Source: DATGEO01 sp035310015
GTDB lineage: Bacteria; Chloroflexota; Dormibacteria; Dormibacterales; Dormibacteraceae
Reading direction: 5' to 3'
DNA length: 17,914 nucleotides
NCBI GenBank assembly: GCA_035310015.1
Contig: DATGEO010000127.1
Location: 1-17,914 of the forward strand
The notes under the pieces were generated by a model, which saw only the letters and a list, made by a program, of their open reading frames with translations, was not told where the DNA came from and made no database searches. Position 1 is the stretch's first letter. Each line of letters starts with the position of its first letter. Positions 1 through 8,160 of the stretch are shown piece after piece. The position numbers and the translations under genes were made by a program.

Positions 1-122
1 AACGCCGCTTGCCGCGGCCAGGCGTGAGAGCCCTGACCTCAGCGCGGGAATTCGGTCCGGCTAAGGCGGATTGCCGGTGCAGGGTACCGCCAGCACCCCA
101 CTTAGCGCGACCACGAGGAAGT

Positions 123-800
123 TTACGCGCGGCCGGGTTCCGCGACCGGCCGCCGCGCGGACAGCCCGAGGTGCACGAAGGTGGCCGCGGTGGCCACGGG
201 AAGGACGACCTCCGCGCCGCTGACGAGGTTGCCCGGGTCCTGGTTGAGGCCCCGGAGCAGCGCGACGCCGCCGAGCAGCACCAGGTTGAGCGTCGTCGAT
301 ATCTGTCCCGTCAGCGTGTGGCGGAGCTGCGGGCGCCGGCCCATCGCCAGCAGCAGCCCTCCCGCCAGCGCCGGCAGCAGGTAGCGCGCCAGCACCACGG
401 CCGCCAGCCAGACCGGGAACGCCCCGCCCAGCGCCAGGCCGAAACCGAGCGCGCCCATGAAGACGCCATCCACCACGGGGTCGAGGCCGCCGCCGAAGTT
501 CGTCGGCGACCCGAAACGCCTGGCGAGCGTGCCGTCCACGAGATCGGTGAGGCTGCCCAGCGCGACCACGACCGCGAGCTGGCCGAACTCGCCGTGCCGC
601 GAGTACTCCGCCAGCGGCGCGGCGAGGTACGCGCGCGCCAGCGACACCTGGTTCGCCGCACCGGGCACGAACGCGCCGATCACCGCGACCGCGACGAACC
701 AGGCCGCGAGCGGCCACGGCGCGCCGCTGAGCCAGGTCCAGATGAGGCCGAACGCGACGTAGATCAGGCCGGCGACAACCCCCGTCCGGTTGAGCCGCAT
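123..800 (-). CDS. CDP-alcohol phosphatidyltransferase family membrane enzyme
   Basis: A 225-residue integral membrane protein of the family that transfers a phosphatidyl group from a CDP-alcohol to an acceptor alcohol in phospholipid synthesis. The signature D-x2-DG-x2-AR-x8-G-x3-D-x3-D is perfect: D86, D89, G90, A93, R94, G103, D107 and D111. These aspartates bind the metal and the CDP moiety in known members. Hydrophobic segments occur near residues 8-26, 31-45, 74-85, 113-151 and 168-182, as expected for a six-helix fold. The chosen ATG lies 5 bases beyond the PBP stop; its Shine-Dalgarno is weak. Spacing suggests co-transcription with the PBP. The head-group acceptor (glycerol phosphate, inositol phosphate or other) cannot be read from the sequence. 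Family assignment is secure, substrate is not. Confidence 0.88.
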   Translation of the reverse strand: MRLNRTGVVAGLIYVAFGLIWTWLSGAPWPLAAWFVAVAVIGAFVPGAANQVSLARAYLAAPLAEYSRHGEFGQLAVVVALGSLTDLVDGTLARRFGSPTNFGGGLDPVVDGVFMGALGFGLALGGAFPVWLAAVVLARYLLPALAGGLLLAMGRRPQLRHTLTGQISTTLNLVLLGGVALLRGLNQDPGNLVSGAEVVLPVATAATFVHLGLSARRPVAEPGRA

Positions 801-805
801 GCCGA

Positions 806-3097
806 TCAGTGTGGCGAAGGCGTCGGGTGCGGCGGGGTCGAGGGTGAGGGCGAGGGCGACGGGGAGGGCGACGGCGGCACGTACGGCGCCTCGCCCGGAT
901 ACGGCTTCGAGCCGCACGCATAAGCCGGCTCCCCCACCCCCTTCAGGAAGATCTCGTTGAAAGTGTCCGCGACGCCGCTGCCCGTGACGTAGCCCCCGTC
1001 GTACGTGCACACCTGGTGGCTGACGATGCCCGCGGGCACCGCCCACGGCTTCGGCCAGGGGTGACTCGCGTAGTAGGCGTCGAGGAACGGCTTCCACACG
1101 CCGATGCCGACGTCCTCGCCGAACAGCACCGCGGTCGGGCACTGCCAGCCCGACGGCGGAAAGTTCGTCGCGAGATACGCATAGCCCGACCTGCACTGGG
1201 GCCCCTCGTCGATGTGCATGAGCGACGCCGCGACCGCGAGGTTCGGCGTGTAGCCGATGAAGATCGACCCGGTGTAGGCCTCGGTCGTGCCCGACTTCCC
1301 GGCCACCGGCTTGCCGCCGAGGGCGCCGAGATACAGCTTCACGGGCCCGCGCAGCAGGTCGGTCATCAGGTAGGCGAGCTGCGGGGAGATGACCTGCACA
1401 CGGCCGGCGTTCGGGTCGAACGATTCGAGAACCTTGCCGTCCGGCGTCGTGACCTTCAGGACGGCGTGTGCGCTGACGCGGTAGCCGCCGTTGTCGAACG
1501 CGCTGTACGCGGCGAGGTGCTCGGCCATCGAGATCGGGTCGTGTCCGAGCGTGGTCGCCACGCCGTCCGGGTTCTCGATCTTCGCGGTCACACCAAGGCG
1601 GTGCATGAAGTCGACGACCTGCGAACCGCCCTCCTGCGCGTACGTCCACAACGCCGGCAGGTTGCGCGACTGCGCGAGCGCCGTGCGCAGCGGGATCCAG
1701 CCCTCGTGCTTGCCGTCCCAGTCGCTGAAGCTGTGTCCGCCGATGACGCTGTCCTGGTCGTCGAGCAGCGTCGCCGGTGTGATGAGACCTGCCTCCAGCG
1801 CCGCCCCGTAGGTGTAGACCTTGAAAGAGGAACCGACGCCGCGCCACCCGAGTGGATCCATTCCGGTGAGGTTCACCTGCCCGCGGATGGCGGCGTTGTC
1901 GTAGTCGGCGCTGCCGACCATCGCGAGGATCTCGCCGTCGTCCGGATTCATCACCAGCATCGCGCCCGTGTTCACGCCGCGCCGCGCATAGCGCTGCACG
2001 CCCGCCTTCACGTAATGGTCGGCGGCCGTCTGGGTCGACAAGTCGAGTGTGGTCTGAATCGTAAGCCCGCCCTCGTACAGAGCCATCGCGCCGTAACGCT
2101 GCAGGACGTAGTTCTCGACGTAGTCGGTGAAGTGCGCCGTCAGCGGGTCCGGCCGCGGGCCGAGCGCCTTGTGCGCGGCGAGCATCTTCGCGATGAGGTC
2201 GCTACTGTACAGCGCGTCCGCCTGGGCGCCGCGCAGGTCGCCGACGGCGACGACGCCGTCGAGCACCTCGCGCCATCTCTGGGTCGCCGCCCGCAGCTGG
2301 TCGGCGGTGCCGAACGGGTCGTAATCAGCCGGCGCCTGCGGCAGCCCGGCGAGGAAAGTCGCCTGGCCCCACGTCAGCGCGGACGCGTGCGCGCCGAAGT
2401 ACGTTTCGGCCGCCGCCTCGGCGCCGTATGCGCCGTTGCCGTAGTTGATGGTGTTGAGGTAGAGCTCGAGAATCTGCTGCTTCGTGTAGCGACGCTCCAT
2501 CTCCTCCGCCAGCAGCAGCTCGCGGAACTTGCGGCTGATGGTCCGGCTCTGCGCCTCCTCCGTGTCGAGCACGTCGTTCTTGACGACCTGCTCCGTGATG
2601 GTCGACCCGCCGAGTGTCGACGAATGGTGCGTGAGGTCGTACGCGATGGCGATCGCGAGCCGGCGGTAGTCGACGCCGGAGTTGGAGTAGAAGGTCCGGT
2701 CTTCGGTGTCGATCGTCGCCTTCTGCAGCGTCGTCGCCACCTTGCTCAGCGGCACCACGGTGCGGTTCTCGTGGTAGACCGCCGCGAGCAGCTTGCCGCT
2801 GCGGTCGACGATGCGCGACGTCTGCGGAAGGTTCGAGGACTGCAGCTGGTCGATCGACGGCAGGTCGCCGGCGAAGTAGTCGACCACGCCCAGAACGCCG
2901 GCCGTGCCGAGCAGGCCCGCGATCGACAGCGTGATGACCGCGATCAGCGCGCCCTGGACGAGCCAGACGCGCGATCGCCGCTGGGAGCGGCCAGCGCGAC
3001 GGCGCCTGTGGGCCTTGGGCTTGGCGGTGGCGGCTCGACGGGCGGCGCGCCGGCTGCGTACGAGGCGGGCATGGCGGGCAACCGGCCGGCTCTTCAA
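806..3097 (-). CDS. Bifunctional class A penicillin-binding protein (glycosyltransferase/transpeptidase)
   Basis: A 763-residue peptidoglycan synthase anchored in the cytoplasmic membrane with its domains outside. Order: a very basic cytoplasmic N-terminus (1-44), one membrane helix (about 46-73), then a GT51 glycosyltransferase with the catalytic-Glu motif TEDRTF (131-136), GGSTITEQ (163-170), RKFRELLLAEEME (189-201) and the QILELYLN region (208-215). The transpeptidase domain follows, with SSFK (423-426, Ser423 as nucleophile), SRN (477-479) and KSGTT (601-605). All active-site motifs are present, so it should be active. The tail after about 630 has four cysteines (635, 653, 697, 728), possibly disulfide-linked, and ends in a Pro-Ser repeat. 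The start is TTG, supported by GGAGGT six bases upstream. It lies 85 bases after nuoN. Length is normal for PBP1A-type proteins. Confidence 0.95.
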   Translation of the reverse strand: MKSRPVARHARLVRSRRAARRAATAKPKAHRRRRAGRSQRRSRVWLVQGALIAVITLSIAGLLGTAGVLGVVDYFAGDLPSIDQLQSSNLPQTSRIVDRSGKLLAAVYHENRTVVPLSKVATTLQKATIDTEDRTFYSNSGVDYRRLAIAIAYDLTHHSSTLGGSTITEQVVKNDVLDTEEAQSRTISRKFRELLLAEEMERRYTKQQILELYLNTINYGNGAYGAEAAAETYFGAHASALTWGQATFLAGLPQAPADYDPFGTADQLRAATQRWREVLDGVVAVGDLRGAQADALYSSDLIAKMLAAHKALGPRPDPLTAHFTDYVENYVLQRYGAMALYEGGLTIQTTLDLSTQTAADHYVKAGVQRYARRGVNTGAMLVMNPDDGEILAMVGSADYDNAAIRGQVNLTGMDPLGWRGVGSSFKVYTYGAALEAGLITPATLLDDQDSVIGGHSFSDWDGKHEGWIPLRTALAQSRNLPALWTYAQEGGSQVVDFMHRLGVTAKIENPDGVATTLGHDPISMAEHLAAYSAFDNGGYRVSAHAVLKVTTPDGKVLESFDPNAGRVQVISPQLAYLMTDLLRGPVKLYLGALGGKPVAGKSGTTEAYTGSIFIGYTPNLAVAASLMHIDEGPQCRSGYAYLATNFPPSGWQCPTAVLFGEDVGIGVWKPFLDAYYASHPWPKPWAVPAGIVSHQVCTYDGGYVTGSGVADTFNEIFLKGVGEPAYACGSKPYPGEAPYVPPSPSPSPSPSPSTPPHPTPSPH
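809..877 (-). repeat. Low-complexity Pro-Ser repeat encoding the PBP C-terminal tail
   Basis: Codons for about residues 741-763 of the PBP give alternating Pro-Ser dipeptides followed by Pro/Thr/His. At the DNA level this is a GGG(C/A/T)GA-like purine-rich array on the plus strand. Such tails on secreted cell-wall enzymes are usually flexible wall-spanning linkers. The array is prone to length change by slippage. Confidence 0.7.
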
Positions 3098-3102
3098 AGG
3101 CG

Positions 3103-3108
3103 ACCTCC
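3103..3108 (-). promoter_or_regulatory. Shine-Dalgarno GGAGGT that fixes the TTG start of the PBP gene
   Basis: GGAGGT on the minus strand is followed six bases later by TTG-AAG-AGC. This near-perfect ribosome binding site decides the non-ATG start at 3097. No ATG near the N-terminus has a comparable site. Confidence 0.8.
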
Positions 3109-3182
3109 AGGACGTGTGGTGCGACGAGTGCTGCGTTCGATCCCGGGACGAGGGCGCTCAGTCTACCAAGCGGCGCCCGAAC

Positions 3183-4601
3183 CTACTTCAGGCCCAGGCC
3201 CTCCGCGCCCTGGTCGGCCAGCGTGAGGATCGGGTTGGCCCACAGGATGTAGGCGCCGAAAACGGCGCACATGACCAGGGCCGCGCCGGCCGAGAACCGG
3301 GTGAAGGCCGGCAGCGCGGCAATTCCGCGGCGGGCCTCCTCGATCGGGTTGAGGAGGTACAGGGCGCGGATGGTGCCGAGGGCGGCGATCGTGCTCATCA
3401 CGGACCCGAGCATTCCGATCGCCAGCAGCTCGAAGTGCCCGCTCTGCGCGATCGCCGCCGCCACCGTGAACTCTCCGAAGAAGCCCGCGAGCGGCGGCGT
3501 CCCGGCCAGCGAAAGCAGCGCCAGCGTGAGCGCGGCGGCGCGATGCGGGCGCAGGGTCCCCAGGCCGGCCAGCGACGCCTCGGCGAAGCCGGATGCACCC
3601 ATCGCGGCCGGCCCCGCGGTCGCCGCGAACACGAAGGCCCCGAGAAGGAAGACCGCCGATCCGAGGCCGCCGCGGAAGTGGGTCGACACGCCGGCGAGAA
3701 TCCATCCGGCCTGCCCCGCCGCCAGGAAGGCGACGCGCGCCCGGGGAGTGCGCACGGCGAGGGCGGCGGCGCCGGCGCCGAGCATCACGATGGCCGCGAC
3801 GACCTCCATGTACGGGCCGTAGACCGGCGACACGGGGCTGAGGGCGGCCGCGATCTTGATGGCCGCGATCAGCGCCGTCGATGCGCCCACTCCCGCGAGC
3901 AGCCCGACGCCCAGCGGCGAGGGCGGCGGCAGCGTCGGGCCCGACGCGATCTGCGCGGGCGACAGCGTTGCGCGGAACGCCAGGGCGCCGACGATCAGGA
4001 GCACCGGCAGCGCGAGCGGCAGCGTCGGTGCCGCACCGACGAGCACCTGGCGGATGCCGAGCAGATCGGCCGTCCCGGCCGTGGCGTAGACGTAGGCGAA
4101 GCCGAAGAGCGTCATCGCGCTCGCGGCCGCGCCGAGCAGCAGCAGCCGCAGTCCCAGGTCCGGCCGGCGGACGGCCAGCAGGCCGGCTCCCGCCGCGGCG
4201 GCGAGCTCGAGCCCGGCCCACACGCCGACGACGTCGCCGGCGGAGGCGGTCACCATCAATCCGAAGAGCGCGAAGAGCGGCATGGCCAGCGAGAGCGATG
4301 AGGAATCCTCGGCCGGCCAGTCGGCGACGGCGATCGCAACCGCGGTCGCGAGCAGGGCGGCCGCCTTCGCGAACAGCGCGAGGCGGTCCTGCGCGAAGCC
4401 GCCGTCGAAGTACGAGCCGACCGTCGCGCCGGCCCACAGCTCGAGGCCCAGCGCGACCAGCAGCACGGCCGCGGCCGCCGCCGGGAGCCGGGGCCGGAAG
4501 CGGCGCAGAGCCGCGGGCCGGAACCGCCCGTTGAGCAGGAGCAGCAAGGCCAGCGCCACGACCAGCGCCTCAGGTGCGAGCGCCCAGTACTTCAGGTTCA
4601 C
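3183..4601 (-). CDS. nuoN: NuoN-like subunit of a divergent Complex I membrane module
   Basis: A 472-residue, almost wholly hydrophobic protein of the antiporter-like NuoN family. It follows NuoN in order and texture: GLEL near 130-133, a LLLLGAAASAMTLFG segment (153-167) matching the usual LLGAFSSA-LFG stretch, and LSLAGTPPLAGFFGEF (363-378) matching LSLAGIPPLAGFIGKF. The membrane Glu (E132) is kept. The first channel lysine is Arg210, the second falls on an Ala in the segment about 234-246, and the late-helix Lys is Glu377. A Pro-rich stretch (222-229) replaces the conserved PFHFWTPD region. The GTG start overlaps the nuoM stop by four bases (GTGA), which fixes it. It is the last nuo gene of the cluster. 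Family is clear; whether it pumps protons is doubtful. Confidence 0.82.
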   Translation of the reverse strand: MNLKYWALAPEALVVALALLLLLNGRFRPAALRRFRPRLPAAAAAVLLVALGLELWAGATVGSYFDGGFAQDRLALFAKAAALLATAVAIAVADWPAEDSSSLSLAMPLFALFGLMVTASAGDVVGVWAGLELAAAAGAGLLAVRRPDLGLRLLLLGAAASAMTLFGFAYVYATAGTADLLGIRQVLVGAAPTLPLALPVLLIVGALAFRATLSPAQIASGPTLPPPSPLGVGLLAGVGASTALIAAIKIAAALSPVSPVYGPYMEVVAAIVMLGAGAAALAVRTPRARVAFLAAGQAGWILAGVSTHFRGGLGSAVFLLGAFVFAATAGPAAMGASGFAEASLAGLGTLRPHRAAALTLALLSLAGTPPLAGFFGEFTVAAAIAQSGHFELLAIGMLGSVMSTIAALGTIRALYLLNPIEEARRGIAALPAFTRFSAGAALVMCAVFGAYILWANPILTLADQGAEGLGLK

Positions 4602-6199
4602 GGTCCCGCCCCCGTGTACGGCGCCGTGATCTCGGGCACGTCGGCGACCATCACGTTCAGCAGTCCCGGGTCGAACAGCGGCGAGTCGGTGCCCGGGAGC
4701 TTCGGGCCGCCGGGCACGAGTCCGACCCACAGCAGCGCGCCCGCGAGCAGCGCCAGGTACCACGTCTCGCCGAGCGATGCGTCCGACACCGCCGGCGCGT
4801 CGGGGTTCGGCGCACCGAACAGCACCCTCTGCAGGACCACCCCGAGCGCGAGCGCCGTGAGCCCGAGACCGGCGGCGACCGCGAACGCCGCGACCGGTTG
4901 GGTTTTGAACGCGCCGAAGAACATCATCACGTCCGACGTGTAGGTCGCCATCATCGGCACCCCGAGCAGGCCAAGCGCGGCGAGGACCATCAGCCACGCG
5001 AGCTTGGGCATGCGCGGAGCAAGCCCGCTGAGCTGGGCGATGCTGCGCGTCTGCGCGCGGTCGGAGACGGTGTTGCAGATGCCCACGATCAGCGCCGACG
5101 CCATGCCGCCGGTGAACAGAGCCAGCACGCTGCCGGTGATCGAAAGCGGCGTGAGCGCCGCGAGCCCGAGCGCGGTGACGCCACCGGGGATCAGCGCGAG
5201 ATACGCGCCGGCGTGTCGAAGGTCCGTCGCGCGCATCGCCGCGATCGCGCCGTACGCGACCGTGATCGCGGCGAGCCCGCCGATGAGCGGCGACAGCAGG
5301 CGGGCGCCGTCAGGCTCGGCGGCGACGAGGACCCTGAGCACCAGGTAGGCGCCCAGCCTCGTCGCGCTTCCCGCCACGATCACGATCACCCCCAACGGAG
5401 CCTCCGAATAGAGGTCGCGCGCCCAGCCGTGCAGCGGGAAGAGCGGCAGCCGGGTCGCCGCGGCCACGATGATCGCGAGGCCCACGATGACCTGCGCCCG
5501 CGGGCCCATCGCCGACTTGAGCACGACGTCCATGTCGAAGCTCGACGCGCCGGTGGCGACGAAGATGCCGAGCACGGCGAGGATGAGCACGATGCTGCCC
5601 GCGCCCCAGTAGCCGGCGAATCTCCAGGCTGCCGCTTCGCGCCGCGGGCCGCCCCACCCCAGGACCAGCAGCGTCAGCGGCACGGCCGCCGCCGACCAGA
5701 AAAGAGCCAGGACGAAAAGGTCGTGAGCCGCGATCGCGCCGGTGACGAACGACTGCGCGACGAGCAGCAGGGCGAAGTACGACCGCACGCGCTCGCGCAC
5801 CCCCAGCGATGCCAGCACGGCGATGATGCCGACCAGGCCCGACAGCACCAGGAGCACGATTCCCGGGCCGTCCACGCCGAGGTGGTACACCGCGCCGATC
5901 GACGGCAGCCACGCGATCTTCTCTTCGTACTGGACGTTCGGGAGGAACGCCTGGAACTGGTTGTAGGCGATGAAGACCAGGAACATCACGCCGAGGTTGG
6001 TGAAGAAGGCGATCTGCTTGATGACGGTGTCGTAGCGGCCCCGCGAGTTGGGCATGATCGCGATCACGATGGCCACCGCGATGGGCACCCAGATCGAGAT
6101 GCTCAACAGGTAGGACGCGGTGAACAGCCCGGCTCCGGGGATCGCCTGCGGCGTCGGCGAGGCGGCCGCCGGGAAGGACACGAGGCCGAAGGCCGTCAT
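4598..6199 (-). CDS. nuoM: NuoM-like subunit of a divergent Complex I membrane module
   Basis: A 533-residue polytopic membrane protein. Family marks include YHLGVDG (105-111), GWGGPRREAA (181-190), RLPLFPLHGWARD (250-262), the segment SATRLGAYLVLR (278-289), and LAALGLLGVPMMATYTSDVMM-type sequence around 406-426. In typical NuoM the helix-5 motif is FWE; here it is FWS (Ser169). The channel lysines in AVKVPLFPLH and LLKMGGYG are Arg250 and Arg281, and the Glu of the late GxxxEF motif is Asp423. Length is normal. The ATG start overlaps the nuoL stop (ATGA), so translation is probably coupled. Its neighbours nuoL and nuoN confirm identity. The fold is intact and there is no frameshift, so the substitutions look like divergence under selection rather than decay; that is inference. 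Confidence 0.87.
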   Translation of the reverse strand: MTAFGLVSFPAAASPTPQAIPGAGLFTASYLLSISIWVPIAVAIVIAIMPNSRGRYDTVIKQIAFFTNLGVMFLVFIAYNQFQAFLPNVQYEEKIAWLPSIGAVYHLGVDGPGIVLLVLSGLVGIIAVLASLGVRERVRSYFALLLVAQSFVTGAIAAHDLFVLALFWSAAAVPLTLLVLGWGGPRREAAAWRFAGYWGAGSIVLILAVLGIFVATGASSFDMDVVLKSAMGPRAQVIVGLAIIVAAATRLPLFPLHGWARDLYSEAPLGVIVIVAGSATRLGAYLVLRVLVAAEPDGARLLSPLIGGLAAITVAYGAIAAMRATDLRHAGAYLALIPGGVTALGLAALTPLSITGSVLALFTGGMASALIVGICNTVSDRAQTRSIAQLSGLAPRMPKLAWLMVLAALGLLGVPMMATYTSDVMMFFGAFKTQPVAAFAVAAGLGLTALALGVVLQRVLFGAPNPDAPAVSDASLGETWYLALLAGALLWVGLVPGGPKLPGTDSPLFDPGLLNVMVADVPEITAPYTGAGP

Positions 6200-8160
6200 C
6201 GCAGGACTCCTGGCGACAGCAGCGCCACGAGGACCGCAAGCAGCACGGCAATCACGACCAGCACCGGCGCCGCGGATGCGCGCATCGAGGACGCGGCGAG
6301 GCGTCCGGTCGCGACCGAGAGCCGTCCGAGCGACCCGTCCGCGGCCGGCAGCCAGCTCTCGACGCGCATGACGATCGCCAGCGAGGGCTCGTAGATGAAG
6401 CGGTCGAGCGCGTACCACCCGCGAGTCGAGGTTGCTCCGACCCAGGCCGCAAACCATCCCGACGCCGTCAGCGACCCGTCCCTGCTGCGGGCGTGGGCCA
6501 GCGCGCCCACGAGAAAGCCGAGCAGCACGACTCCGATCCAGACGGCGTAGGCGGCCGGCTTCGCGGCGGCGTGCGTCTTGCCGTCGAGGAATCCGAGCCA
6601 GCCCGTGACGAAGGTCGAGGCCACGAGCACCAGGCCCACGAGCACGAGCCAGTAGGGCCAGCCCAGCGACGCGGCCGCCGCGTCGCGGACGCGGTCGGGG
6701 TCGAAGGCGCGGCGTCGCCGCAGCTCGCCGGTGCCGGCGGCCATGAACACGCGCAGCGATCCCAGCGCCACCAGGAACAAGGCTTCGCCGAGCGCCACTC
6801 CAAAGCGGGATCGCGAGTCGACCGCCAGCGCCAGCGCGCCGGCGGTGCTGAGGCTGAGCACGATCGCGGAGCCGAGAAGCACCGCCGCGCTGGCGCGCAT
6901 CCGGCGCCAGGCGTCGCCCATCTCGCGCATGTCGTCGGTGCGCGTCGCGTTCGCGATCGCCGACGCGGACAGCATGCCCGCAGCGCGCGCCGGTGCGGCC
7001 GCGAGGACGCAAGCCACGCCCGCGACCGCGAACGGGAACGCAGGGAACTGGAACCCGTGGATGGTGATCGCCGCCCCGATCGCGGCCACGGCCGATCCCG
7101 CGAGCGCGAGCGCCCGCCGGGGATCCATGGCGAAGATCGAGCCGAGGCCGGCGATCACGGCCGCGACGCCGCACGCGATCACGATGTCCTTCATCGCCTG
7201 CTGGCTCGAGGCGACGAAGATCGGCAGCAGCCGGTAGAGCACGGCGATCGCGAGCACGGGCCACACCGACTGCGCGATCGCCGAGGCCGCGGGCGCCGCC
7301 GTACTCGTCGTGCCGGTGATCCAGAGCTGCAGCGGCCACAAAGCAAGCCGGCCCGCGACGCCGATGAACAGGAGCACCGACGCCACGACCAGCTGGCGCA
7401 CGGTCCACAGCGCCGTCGTGTGCAGGATCGGGATCAGCAGCGGCAGATTCTGCACGCCGTAGCGCGAATAGAGCACGGCGATGCCGCAGAGAAGAAACAG
7501 GTCGGTCAGGAACGGCAGCGCCAGGGCGACCCGGCCGGCGCGCGCCGTCGCGTCAACGCCCCAACGGTGGGTGAGCATCAGGTACGTCGCACCGCCGGCG
7601 ATCGACCAGAAAGTGAACAACTCGGCGAGATCCGTGCTGATGAGCGCGCCGATGACGCCGAACAGGAACAGGCTCACCAGCGCCTGGAAGCGCGCCGGCC
7701 CGGGCTCGTTGCGCCCCATCACCCGGTGCCACATGAGCACGAAGAGCACGCACACCTCGACGACCGCGAGCGCGAGCACGGTGAGGTGGTCGACGTGGAG
7801 CACGATGTCGATCTCGAAGTTCTGGAAGTTCGTCGGGCCGCTGAACGCGACGTTCGACGTGAAGTACGCATAGCTCGCGTTGAAGGGCGCGGTGCGCCGG
7901 GCGAGGCCCCAGCCCACGAGCAGCGTGGAGGCCAGCGACACGACCGTGCCGAGCATCGCGGTGTTGGCGGAGGCGCGGCGCGTGCGCACGCTCGACACCG
8001 CGACGACGAACGCAGCCATCGGCGCCAGCAGGATGAGCGGGACCGCCCAGCCCAGCGTCGTCGCCGGGTCGAAGTGAAACCCGGCCGACGGACGCGGTCC
8101 GGACGCCGCCCCTGACGCCGCCGCGAGGATGTGGCCCGCGCCCAGCAGCAGGGCGCTCAG
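6196..8160 (-). CDS. nuoL: NuoL-like subunit of a divergent Complex I membrane module
   Basis: A polytopic membrane protein of 654 residues with the CTG start chosen here (607 from the first ATG at 8019). The segment VPLILLAPMAAFVV (40-53) matches the first helix of NuoL, so translation must begin upstream of that ATG. The only well-placed start is CTG at 8160: it overlaps the nuoK stop (CTGA) and follows AGGAGG by seven bases. Family marks include FTFWSIAGGATYLML, GRLALWPLQLW, DDMREMGDAWRRM and a C-terminal GWYALDRFIYEP segment before the last helix. Usual proton-path residues are changed: WE to WS (Ser186), GK to GR (Arg271), the ALIHAAT His to Ala296 (next to Gln297), and FFKALLF Lys to Arg392. 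It sits between nuoK and nuoM. Family is secure; start codon is likely. Confidence 0.85.
   Translation of the reverse strand: MSALLLGAGHILAAASGAASGPRPSAGFHFDPATTLGWAVPLILLAPMAAFVVAVSSVRTRRASANTAMLGTVVSLASTLLVGWGLARRTAPFNASYAYFTSNVAFSGPTNFQNFEIDIVLHVDHLTVLALAVVEVCVLFVLMWHRVMGRNEPGPARFQALVSLFLFGVIGALISTDLAELFTFWSIAGGATYLMLTHRWGVDATARAGRVALALPFLTDLFLLCGIAVLYSRYGVQNLPLLIPILHTTALWTVRQLVVASVLLFIGVAGRLALWPLQLWITGTTSTAAPAASAIAQSVWPVLAIAVLYRLLPIFVASSQQAMKDIVIACGVAAVIAGLGSIFAMDPRRALALAGSAVAAIGAAITIHGFQFPAFPFAVAGVACVLAAAPARAAGMLSASAIANATRTDDMREMGDAWRRMRASAAVLLGSAIVLSLSTAGALALAVDSRSRFGVALGEALFLVALGSLRVFMAAGTGELRRRRAFDPDRVRDAAAASLGWPYWLVLVGLVLVASTFVTGWLGFLDGKTHAAAKPAAYAVWIGVVLLGFLVGALAHARSRDGSLTASGWFAAWVGATSTRGWYALDRFIYEPSLAIVMRVESWLPAADGSLGRLSVATGRLAASSMRASAAPVLVVIAVLLAVLVALLSPGVLR

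Noticed and set aside
1..122. Possible gene tail at the left edge (plus-strand frame open from the edge to a TAA at 62-64)
   Set aside because: Only about 20 codons with no recognisable sequence. No tRNA, terminator or other feature could be supported in these 122 bases.
9..923. Long plus-strand open frames across the left end and similar long frames opposite the PBP, nuo and ABC genes
   Set aside because: They are Arg/Glu/Gln/His-rich antisense shadows, as expected opposite high-GC genes, without family motifs. The minus-strand genes under them have clear domains.
3098..3182. TAGACT in the 85-base gap before the PBP gene as a -10 element
   Set aside because: It fits TANNNT but has no -35 partner at 16-18 bases, and such hexamers occur by chance. 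Not enough to call a promoter.
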